From: Spirochaetia bacterium
GTDB taxonomy: Bacteria > Spirochaetota > UBA12135
Length of the DNA: 7,379 nucleotides
Direction of reading: 5' to 3'
NCBI GenBank assembly: GCA_003497555.1
Contig: DNNS01000324.1
Location: 855-8,233, forward strand
Positions 1-5,829 of the stretch are shown piece by piece. Under the pieces are notes generated by a model. That model had not been told where the DNA came from, did not search any database, and saw nothing but the letters and a program-made list of their open reading frames with translations. How positions within the stretch are numbered: position 1 is the first letter of the stretch; the number at the start of each line of letters is the position of its first letter. The translations under genes and the position numbers were made by a program.

Positions 1-717
1 TGCCATACCATTCTTATAGGTCTTGAATCCCTGAATCCAGCGAGTCTCGAAGGCGCGCGTAAAAAACAGAAATACGCCGGAAAATACCATGAAGCAATTC
101 AGAAGATTCACCGGGCCGGCATTCATATAATCGGAGCCTTCATTGTCGGATTTGATGACGATTCCATGGAAACCTTTGAGGATATCCGCCGGTTTTATAT
201 GAACAGCCCTGTCAGTTACCTCATGCTCAATCTGCTCACGGTTTACCCCGGTACAAAACTTTATAAAAAAGCCGAAACACAAAACCGGCTTTTAAATCTT
301 CCCAGCGCATACCTGAACGGCATTGTCCCGACCATGAAATATAAAAACATGAATACCGGGGAAATGTTAGAGCAGTATATTAAAGTGCAGCAGGATATTT
401 ACAGCTATGAATCGGTTTTAAAAAAGGCAAATTTAATTTTTTCCGAAGGCATACCTCTAAAAAAAAGATACGGATTATCCTGGCGGGATTTATTATCTGG
501 AATATTTTATATTTTAAAAACCTTTGTTTTTACGCGCGATAAAAACGCCCGTCTGCTTTTTCAGGAACTGCACAAATTAGCACGAAAGCGCGGTGTAGCA
601 AGCTCCTTTATTATGGAATACCTTTTTTTCATGCAGGCCGGGAAAATTTATTTTCAGAGATTAAGCCGGCAAAAGGAAGAACTATTGAAACAGCTCGATT
701 ATTACAGCAGTATCTGA
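1..717 (+). CDS. B12-binding-type radical SAM protein, C-terminal part (partial at the left edge)
   Basis: The frame is open from base 1 to the TGA at 715-717 (238 codons) with no start needed inside the window; the ATG at 166 is internal. The visible part is the second half of a radical SAM barrel plus a C-terminal domain. Residues 6-10 (IGLES) and 42-51 (the GAFIVGFDDD segment) match the barrel strands of the B12-binding radical SAM group that carries a DUF4070-like tail, the group that includes hopanoid methylases. The stretch LTVYPGTKLY near residues 79-88 is typical of the start of that tail. The CxxxCxxC cluster motif and any B12-binding domain would lie upstream, off-window, so the reaction (methylation or another radical rearrangement) cannot be assigned. 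The gene runs tail to tail against the minus-strand operon. Its own operon lies to the left and a shared pathway is only a guess. Confidence 0.85.
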   Translation, partial: CHTILIGLESLNPASLEGARKKQKYAGKYHEAIQKIHRAGIHIIGAFIVGFDDDSMETFEDIRRFYMNSPVSYLMLNLLTVYPGTKLYKKAETQNRLLNLPSAYLNGIVPTMKYKNMNTGEMLEQYIKVQQDIYSYESVLKKANLIFSEGIPLKKRYGLSWRDLLSGIFYILKTFVFTRDKNARLLFQELHKLARKRGVASSFIMEYLFFMQAGKIYFQRLSRQKEELLKQLDYYSSI

Positions 718-740
718 AGCATCTGCCGTATCCCGGTTTG

Positions 741-2105
741 CTATATTACATCAGTTCCTTTTTTTATCAGCCAGAGCGTTGCTGTCATCTCATAAAATTT
801 TTCAAGAGGCAGGATTGTTTTGGTAACGCAGTTAAAAAAATTATATTTCCGGTAATCAGTGTCAATGATATCCTGTTTAACCTGGCTGTAAAAAGCAGTA
901 CCCGGCATGGGAGAAAGAATTGTATACCCTGCAAAGGAAACCCGGTTGGCATGCGAAAAAGCTGCCAGTTCCTCGAAATCTTTTTCAGTATAATCCGGAG
1001 GAATAACATAATTTCCGCGGACCATAATACCATGACTGTGAAAGATCTGAACAGCCTTTTTTATCAATACAGCGTCTTGAGATTTATTATATTTTTTCAA
1101 TTCCTCTTCCCGAAAAGATTCAAACCCGGAAATAACAACTTTTAGACCTGCCCGGGCAAAGCGGGATATTATTTCCGGATATTTTACTGCAAAATCCGTA
1201 CGTATATCCATAATATAGGTCTTTTTAATTCCCTCTTCCTCAATACGGCTGCACAGCAGATTGGCGAATACCGGATCTACCAGGGTATTGGCATCGGAAA
1301 AACGGACGATTGGATATTCAGGAACCGATTTCAGTTCATCAATAACGCTTTCCACGTTGCGCTGGGTATAATTTTCCCTGTATTGCGGCCAGATGGAACA
1401 AAACGAGCAGCGGTAGGGGCAGCTGAGAGAAGTAAAAATATAAGTGGATGGGAAAGGAGAGCCTCCTGCTTTATAGGTATCTTTCCATTTTTCTACCCAC
1501 AGGCGCTTCGGGTAAATAAAATTTCTGCCGCCGATATCAAAACTTTCTTCCGGTATACCGGTTGGCTGCAGAGCATCGACGGTACGGATGAAAATACCGC
1601 CAATATGCCTGAACATCCCGAACAGAGATTTCCCCGGGGGACGTCCGTTTTTATATGAATCGATTATTTTTTGAAATGAAGATACGCCGTGCCCCGAAAC
1701 AATCAAATCTATACAATCCAGATTAAAGTCCTGCGGACAGAGAGTAGCGTGTAGTCCTCCGGCAACAGTCAGAATCTCAGGATTAAGAGAACGTACTTTC
1801 TGCAGGATGCCGATGCTTGCATTAAATTCGCTGGTAATAACGGAGATTCCCACAATATCCGGGTGCAAGCGGTTCACGGCTTCTTCCGTCATTTTTTCAG
1901 CAGAGGGAGCATCAGGATTTAGATCGTATTCTCCTTTCATCTCCAAAAAATCGATATCACAATCCCGAAGACAAGTCGCTATAGTCATCAGGCCAAGAGG
2001 CGGCCCGATTAATTTGCGGTGAATATATTTCTGCGCTTCCCCGGGCGCGTGATCGTAAATGGCATTGAAGGGGGAGCGCGGCGGATTAATCAACAATACT
2101 CTCAT
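741..2105 (-). CDS. B12-binding-domain radical SAM enzyme, complete (454 aa)
   Basis: The N-terminal part (about residues 1-150) is a Rossmann-like cobalamin-binding-type domain. It opens with MRVLLINPP and carries SVIT at 88-91 and VAGGLHAT at 114-121. The canonical DxHxxG motif that supplies the lower-axial His is not visible where expected; EMKGEY sits near 55-60 instead. Cobalamin may therefore bind base-off without a His ligand, or not at all. The radical SAM cluster motif CPYRCSFC places the three [4Fe-4S] ligands at C229, C233 and C236. Barrel strands follow, with GFES near 327-330 and SPMPGTAFY near 398-406. The start ATG at 2105 lies inside the end of the upstream crotonase (20-nt overlap) and is preceded by an AAAAGGCA leader, so the gene is translationally coupled and last in the operon. 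It likely tailors the acyl product by methylation, ring formation or C-C chemistry (inference). The substrate is unknown. It ends with TAG 23 nt from the convergent plus-strand gene. Confidence 0.9.
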   Translation of the reverse strand: MRVLLINPPRSPFNAIYDHAPGEAQKYIHRKLIGPPLGLMTIATCLRDCDIDFLEMKGEYDLNPDAPSAEKMTEEAVNRLHPDIVGISVITSEFNASIGILQKVRSLNPEILTVAGGLHATLCPQDFNLDCIDLIVSGHGVSSFQKIIDSYKNGRPPGKSLFGMFRHIGGIFIRTVDALQPTGIPEESFDIGGRNFIYPKRLWVEKWKDTYKAGGSPFPSTYIFTSLSCPYRCSFCSIWPQYRENYTQRNVESVIDELKSVPEYPIVRFSDANTLVDPVFANLLCSRIEEEGIKKTYIMDIRTDFAVKYPEIISRFARAGLKVVISGFESFREEELKKYNKSQDAVLIKKAVQIFHSHGIMVRGNYVIPPDYTEKDFEELAAFSHANRVSFAGYTILSPMPGTAFYSQVKQDIIDTDYRKYNFFNCVTKTILPLEKFYEMTATLWLIKKGTDVI

Positions 2106-2742
2106 GATGCTGCCTTTTAATTTTGCCGTGGAATTTTAATATTTCCAAAAATTTTTCTTCTAATTGATTTTTTTCATAAACCGCGTCTATAATACCGTAT
2201 TTTAACGCCTCTTCCGTATCAAAAGTTCTTCCGCTTAAAACAAGTTCAGCAGCCTTTTCCCGTCCGGCAAGTTTTGCAAGTCTCACCAGCCCGCCGCAGC
2301 CGGGTATCAGCCGGAACATGATTTCAGGCAGGGAAAAGACCGCGCTTTTGGAAGCTAAACGGAAATTACAGGCCAGCGCCAGTTCAAGACCGGATCCCAG
2401 ACAACAGCCGCTGATCAGGGCGGCGCTCGGAAAGGTGAGTCTTTCAAGAACAGCAAACGACCTGATATTGGAAAGAAAAAAATTATTGCTGTTCTGCGCT
2501 TCCTGCTGGTTCTTTATCTCTTTTTTAAGTTCATCAATATCGGCTCCCGAAGAAAAATGTCTGCCATGACCTTGTATAACCAGACCTTCTGCCCGGGTAT
2601 CGGGTAGTATATCTTCAAGTATATTTTTTAACTCCCGGAAAAAAATCTGATCCATCTCATTCCCGGGCGGACGGATTAGCAAGATACGCAGGAGAGAATT
2701 ATTTTTCTCTAGTACAAGACGGCTGCCGGCAAATAATTCCAT
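2086..2742 (-). CDS. Enoyl-CoA hydratase/isomerase (crotonase) family protein, second copy (218 aa)
   Basis: This is a crotonase-fold protein acting on an acyl-CoA or acyl-carrier thioester. The oxyanion-hole segment HFSSGADIDEL lies at residues 62-72. The second oxyanion loop, SGCCLGSGLELA, lies at 111-122. Both acid residues used by enoyl-CoA hydratases are present 20 residues apart, E120 (in GLELA) and E140 (in LPE), so hydration/dehydration chemistry is possible. At 218 aa it is shorter than typical hydratases (about 255-260 aa), with a short C-terminal helical part ending near HHESIVD. It starts 2 nt after the stop of the PPTase-like gene and overlaps the radical SAM gene by 20 nt. It could be a dehydratase, an isomerase, or a decarboxylase of the ECH2 type known from polyketide beta-branching cassettes. 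No HMG-CoA synthase is visible here, so the beta-branching role is less likely. Family assignment is firm; the exact reaction is open. Confidence 0.88.
   Translation of the reverse strand: MELFAGSRLVLEKNNSLLRILLIRPPGNEMDQIFFRELKNILEDILPDTRAEGLVIQGHGRHFSSGADIDELKKEIKNQQEAQNSNNFFLSNIRSFAVLERLTFPSAALISGCCLGSGLELALACNFRLASKSAVFSLPEIMFRLIPGCGGLVRLAKLAGREKAAELVLSGRTFDTEEALKYGIIDAVYEKNQLEEKFLEILKFHGKIKRQHHESIVD
2111..2118 (-). promoter_or_regulatory. Ribosome binding site for the radical SAM gene, inside the second crotonase gene
   Basis: AAAAGGCA on the minus strand, with AGG 7 nt before the ATG at 2105. It supports the start that overlaps the crotonase end by 20 nt and starts the protein with the typical MRVLLINPP. 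Confidence 0.5.
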
Positions 2743-2744
2743 TT

Positions 2745-3086
2745 TTATTCGTCCGAACCGGCCGCGCAGGCGCTTGCAGTTTCACGGCTGTGAGATATGG
2801 AGATGAAGATATTTCCTGCCGGCCTGCTTCCCTTCAGCGAAAAAAGAAAGGGGGCTCCTTCATTTGTCCGGGATATGATAATTTCGCAGGGCAAAATATC
2901 TTCCGATTCAAGTTCCCGGTATAAAGCGCGTACTGCCTGTTTGCAGGCAATTAAACCTGCAACGGTCCCTGCTTTTTTTTGGGAAATGCGGGTTAGCTCT
3001 TCGGCACAAAAATATTCTTTCAGGAAAAAAGATTTTTTAGTCTTAAATTCGGATATCGCAAGAAAAGTTATCCGGGAATAAATCAT
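2745..3086 (-). CDS. AcpS-like 4'-phosphopantetheinyl transferase domain protein, divergent (113 aa)
   Basis: The length and layout match a holo-ACP synthase-type domain. There is an acidic/aromatic segment (EYFCAEEL, 24-31), a helix AGLIACKQAVRALYREL (43-59) in the place of the family's KEA helix, an NEGAPF turn (75-80, family G-x-P), and ISISHSRETASACA (95-108) matching the conserved SxSH strand. Such enzymes transfer phosphopantetheine from CoA to a carrier-protein serine, in the cytosol. Two metal-binding acids of the family appear replaced. The Glu of KEA is Q50, and no Asp is visible at the N-terminal GxD position (residues around 8-13 read FLAISE). The protein could therefore be weakly active, use other ligands, or be a non-catalytic relative. 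Its ATG overlaps the TGA of the upstream crotonase (ATGA, 3086-3083), a sign of coupling. Its presence beside ketosynthase and acyltransferase genes supports a carrier-protein pathway. Confidence 0.7.
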   Translation of the reverse strand: MIYSRITFLAISEFKTKKSFFLKEYFCAEELTRISQKKAGTVAGLIACKQAVRALYRELESEDILPCEIIISRTNEGAPFLFSLKGSRPAGNIFISISHSRETASACAAGSDE

Positions 3087-3799
3087 TCGGAAAGCGACTT
3101 CGCGGCCACTGCGATAAACAGGTCGGTCTCCCGCAGCATGGCCTGTTCCCGGGGCATAGTATGTGAACTTACGATCGATTGCATGACTGCATGAATCAGA
3201 TAAGGAGGTTTATCGCCTACCAGCCGTTCCAGGTACGAATAACACATTTTTTCAATCCCGGAAGCTTGCGCCGTATAATGAACAATCCCTTTTTTATAAG
3301 CATCTTCACCGCGGATGAATTCACCGCTTAATATCATACCGATACGGATATGCACCGGCAGTTCTGCCTGTGTACCTGAAAATCCGGGAAAAATATTTTT
3401 ATCCGATTCCGGAAACCCGAACATGGCGCTGTCGGCGGCAAAACGGAAATGACAATTGAGCGCTATTTCGAACCCGGCACCCAGACAACTGCCTTTGATA
3501 CAGGCAGCAACAGGAACAGGGGCTTGTCGTATAATCTCAAGAAGTTCTTTCCCCTCGTTTAAATTTGTGGAAAACGATTTGGCATCACCTATCTGCTCAC
3601 GAAAGATTTCAAAATCCGCTCCTCCGCAAAAATTACGGCCGCTGCCTTTGATTACGGCTGCTTTTAAATCCGGGGCAGAAAGGAAAGAAGAAAGCTCTTC
3701 TTTGCAACAAAATACCGGATTTTTAAGGTAATTAAAGGGCGGATTGTCAATTACCATTGTTCCGATGCCGGAAGAGTCTCTAAAAAATTTTAGTATCAT
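3083..3799 (-). CDS. Enoyl-CoA hydratase/isomerase (crotonase) family protein, first copy (238 aa)
   Basis: The N-terminal strand TMVIDNPPFNYL (14-25) is the usual crotonase opening. NFCGGADFEIF (56-66) forms the first oxyanion-hole region and KGSCLGAGFEIA (102-113) the second. The two catalytic-type acids are E111 (FEIA) and E131 (FPE), 20 residues apart as in hydratases. The glycine-rich segment IFPGFSGTQAEL (136-147) matches PGxGGTQxL. It probably catalyses dehydration of a 3-hydroxyacyl thioester or the reverse. It lies directly after the dehydrogenase gene (28-nt gap), and this neighbour pair is the classic HAD-plus-crotonase couple of beta-oxidation and of reductive butyrate-type pathways. 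It is only distantly like the second crotonase at 2086-2742, so the two are likely specialised for different steps. The ATG at 3799 fits the domain start but has no strong Shine-Dalgarno motif. Confidence 0.9.
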   Translation of the reverse strand: MILKFFRDSSGIGTMVIDNPPFNYLKNPVFCCKEELSSFLSAPDLKAAVIKGSGRNFCGGADFEIFREQIGDAKSFSTNLNEGKELLEIIRQAPVPVAACIKGSCLGAGFEIALNCHFRFAADSAMFGFPESDKNIFPGFSGTQAELPVHIRIGMILSGEFIRGEDAYKKGIVHYTAQASGIEKMCYSYLERLVGDKPPYLIHAVMQSIVSSHTMPREQAMLRETDLFIAVAAKSLSE

Positions 3800-3827
3800 A
3801 AAACTCTGCTGTTAATTTTACGATGAT

Positions 3828-4907
3828 TCACATTTTTGCAAAATTCCGGACTGGTTCGGGATTGAAGTAAGTCAAACCGGTTTTTTCGTACATGCGGGAA
3901 AGAACCCTAATCATCATTCCAAGATCTTCACCGGCCAGAACTTCACTGAACTTTAAGTCTGCAAAAAAAATATTTTTACAAACCGCATCAACAGTATGCA
4001 TGGTAAAATATTTTTGATTGATAAAATTCACGCAGTTGTTTACAAAAAGAGGAAAAAATGCTTCTTCTGTTTTGTCCTGAATATCACATTCCGCCGAGGC
4101 TGTTTTAAAATGCCGTTGTATCGGATTTTGGCATGCGCCGGCATTTGTCCCGGCAAGACCGGACAAGCCGTCAACAAGAATTTTATAATCATCTGCCGGT
4201 AATTTGAATTTTTTAATATAATTGGTTACTGCCTTAAACAAGGTGTTTATTCCAATGCTTTCCATCAGGTAAATCTGACCGAAATTACATAGTTTATGGG
4301 CTGAAATTTCATTCACTCTTTCCGGAGATACTCCGTCCGCCAGCAGCCGGAATGCTTCAGCCTGAAGAGGCAGTAATAGCCGGTTAATGGAAAAGGCGCT
4401 GTTTGCTTCCTGCAAAACCGGCGTAAGGTTAACGGAACGCGCATGCTCCGGAAGAAATGTTCTTGCCGTATTTTTCGAAGCATCATGAAAAATGATTTCA
4501 ACCATCCCGGTCAGTTCCACAGGATAAAAAAAATGAAATCCGGTGCATTCCAAATGAATATCGGACGGAAAAAACGAAGAGGAGTTGCTCAGATAGGGAA
4601 CATCCTTTCCGGCAATGGCGGTTAATATTTCAGCGGTTCTTTGTTTTTGATAAAGATCTTCTGCAGTGCTTTCAATGATTAAATCAGGATTAAATGATTT
4701 GATTTTCAGAGCGCAGTCCGGTTCATCCATTGAAAGATATTCCGCCCGGGCTGCAAAAATTTGTCCGGCTTTCCTTGATGTTTTTTTTTTAAATTCCTGA
4801 ATCCGGTCCCGGCTGCGGGAAATCCATAAAACATTTACCCCTTCTTTCATATAAAAAAGGCCGATATTAAGCGCCATTTTTCCGGTTCCGGCAATTATAC
4901 AATTCAT
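3828..4907 (-). CDS. 3-hydroxyacyl-CoA dehydrogenase, FadB-like with tandem C-terminal domains (359 aa)
   Basis: This NAD(P)-dependent oxidoreductase acts on 3-hydroxyacyl/3-oxoacyl thioesters. The Rossmann motif is IAGTGKMA at residues 5-12. The catalytic region GFHFFYPVEL...VEII (123-139) carries H125 and E137, the usual His-Glu pair; the family's HFFNP is HFFYP here. NSSS (108-111) and FSINRLL (172-178, N175) match the substrate-side Ser and Asn. After the first C-terminal helical domain, a second region (about 285-350) ends in GLTYFNP. It resembles the second 3HCDH_C domain of FadB/PaaH, which explains the length beyond the roughly 285 aa of single-domain enzymes. No crotonase domain is fused, but a separate crotonase gene follows. 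It likely serves as the ketoreductase of the pathway (inference). Its ATG is 1 nt past the TAG that closes the frame-corrected acyltransferase, with no clear Shine-Dalgarno, so translation probably depends on coupling. An A10 run (plus-strand T10, 4781-4790) lies in codons about 40-43. Confidence 0.88.
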   Translation of the reverse strand: MNCIIAGTGKMALNIGLFYMKEGVNVLWISRSRDRIQEFKKKTSRKAGQIFAARAEYLSMDEPDCALKIKSFNPDLIIESTAEDLYQKQRTAEILTAIAGKDVPYLSNSSSFFPSDIHLECTGFHFFYPVELTGMVEIIFHDASKNTARTFLPEHARSVNLTPVLQEANSAFSINRLLLPLQAEAFRLLADGVSPERVNEISAHKLCNFGQIYLMESIGINTLFKAVTNYIKKFKLPADDYKILVDGLSGLAGTNAGACQNPIQRHFKTASAECDIQDKTEEAFFPLFVNNCVNFINQKYFTMHTVDAVCKNIFFADLKFSEVLAGEDLGMMIRVLSRMYEKTGLTYFNPEPVRNFAKM

Positions 4908-4908
4908 T

Positions 4909-5154
4909 CTATATTGTCAGCCGGTTTTTAATATTTTTTATGTTAATATATCGGGTAGATAAATCAATGAACCTTGAATTCTGGGTAATTGAAATTCCCG
5001 GTCCGCATTCAATAGCGCATGTAATCTTCTGTTTTTGTAAAAATCCGGTTATTTTAATCCAGTCAATGCAATTCGATAAATGAGATGAAATGTCGTCTGC
5101 CGCCTGTTCAACAGACTGTATGAACCGGCAGGAGATATTCGATAATACAGGCAG
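4909..5154 (-). pseudogene. C-terminal 81 codons of the FabD-like acyltransferase, in a shifted frame
   Basis: Downstream of the CCC run (plus-strand GGG 5154-5156) a second frame stays open for 81 codons to a TAG at 4911-4909. It reads as the missing end of a malonyl-transferase-type protein: LPVLSNIS at its start matches the family P-V-x-S-N strand, DWIK (31-34) matches the PVxW region, and AIECGPGISIT (47-57) matches the ExGPGxxLT signature. Joined to the upstream part it gives about 306 aa, the normal FabD length. It stops 1 nt before the dehydrogenase ATG, as expected in this packed operon. One extra C in the CCC run would restore a smooth DLKTP-LPVLSNIS junction. The break may be a sequencing or assembly error, a real mutation or, less likely, recoding; no canonical slippery heptamer is visible. 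Confidence 0.85.
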
Positions 5155-5828
5155 GGCGTTTTCAGATCCATTGTCAATAAATATTCCCTGATGCGCTCGG
5201 ATGCATCTTTTAAAAACACCGGGTGATGGTAAGGTAAATCTGCCGGTAAAAGCGAAACCTTATACGCTCCGTTCTCGCTGCAAAGAGTCATGAAAGCGGC
5301 AAGTTCGTTTTGCAGTCCTGAAAAAACAAAGCACTCGTTATTTAATAAAAGCGCAGGATAAATGCTCTGAAAATTTTCTTTAGTTATTATTTTTTTTAAA
5401 TGTTCGTAATTGAGTCCGACAACTGCTGCCAGTCCGCCTTTTTTCCCGGATGAAGATTTTATACAGGCCTTATAGGCATTTTCAATTAATGAAATTCCGC
5501 ATTTATATTCATACAGGCCTGACACATAATAGGCTGTATAAATTCCCATACTGTAACCGCAGCACCACAGGGGCTTAATCATCCGGTTTTTACAGAGATC
5601 TGCCAAAGCGCAGCTGAATGCATAGGTAAAAAACTGATTACCGAGATCGCCAAGTTCCTGCAGCCGGTCTTCTATCAGACAGGCAGCGCAGTTTATTCCG
5701 GTAAGAGAGCTGATTTTTTCAAAGTAGGAAGTAAAATGTTCCTTATGCCTTAAAAATAAATTAAGTTCTTTTCCGGCCGGAGGTACGCCGGCTCCCGGAA
5801 ATAAAAATACGGTTTTTTCCCGGTTCAC
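5049..5828 (-). CDS. FabD-like acyltransferase, frameshifted; N-terminal 225 residues are homologous
   Basis: This is an alpha/beta-hydrolase-like acyltransferase that moves acyl groups between CoA and carrier proteins. FLFPGAG (8-14) replaces the usual FPGQG. The nucleophile elbow GYSMG (91-95) carries S93, and LPYHHPVF (198-205) carries the catalytic His, most likely H201. The conserved Arg that anchors the malonyl carboxylate is replaced: the LIENAYKAC segment (114-122) has A118 at that position. The substrate may therefore be a monocarboxylic acyl group, or the enzyme may be an acyl hydrolase. The frame as read ends at 5049 after 259 codons, but residues after P225 do not resemble the family. 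The true C-terminus lies in another frame down to 4909. Translation starts at GTG 5828 with a GGCAGG leader, 1 nt after the KAS III-like stop. The intended gene spans 4909-5828. Confidence 0.85.
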   Translation of the reverse strand: MNREKTVFLFPGAGVPPAGKELNLFLRHKEHFTSYFEKISSLTGINCAACLIEDRLQELGDLGNQFFTYAFSCALADLCKNRMIKPLWCCGYSMGIYTAYYVSGLYEYKCGISLIENAYKACIKSSSGKKGGLAAVVGLNYEHLKKIITKENFQSIYPALLLNNECFVFSGLQNELAAFMTLCSENGAYKVSLLPADLPYHHPVFLKDASERIREYLLTMDLKTPCLYYRISPAGSYSLLNRRQTTFHLIYRIALTGLK

Positions 5829-5829
5829 T

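Noticed and set aside
166..717. A separate 183-aa protein starting at ATG 166
   Set aside because: The same frame is open to base 1 and the upstream residues are conserved radical SAM barrel sequence, so this Met is internal.
718..740. Possible bidirectional terminator between the convergent genes
   Set aside because: The 23-nt gap has no clear GC-rich stem with a T run. The gcag...ctgc pairing around 706-725 is imperfect and lacks a T tail.
738..1145. Plus-strand 135-codon open frame opposite the radical SAM gene
   Set aside because: It is antisense to the conserved radical SAM C-terminal half, has no recognisable domain, and the minus-strand frame explains every base.
3456..3731. Plus-strand open frame opposite the first crotonase (other antisense frames, such as 1383-1658, 2318-2569 and 2797-3081, are alike)
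   Set aside because: All lie inside genes with clear conserved motifs on the minus strand; the composition (Ser/Pro/Arg-rich) looks like antisense translation.
5049..5165. The 34-residue tail read in the original acyltransferase frame as a real novel C-terminus
   Set aside because: It shows no family similarity, whereas the other frame over the same bases gives the conserved FabD end.
5150..5200. Programmed -1 ribosomal frameshift site
   Set aside because: No X-XXY-YYZ heptamer in the zero frame and no obvious downstream stem; an indel in the CCC run is simpler.
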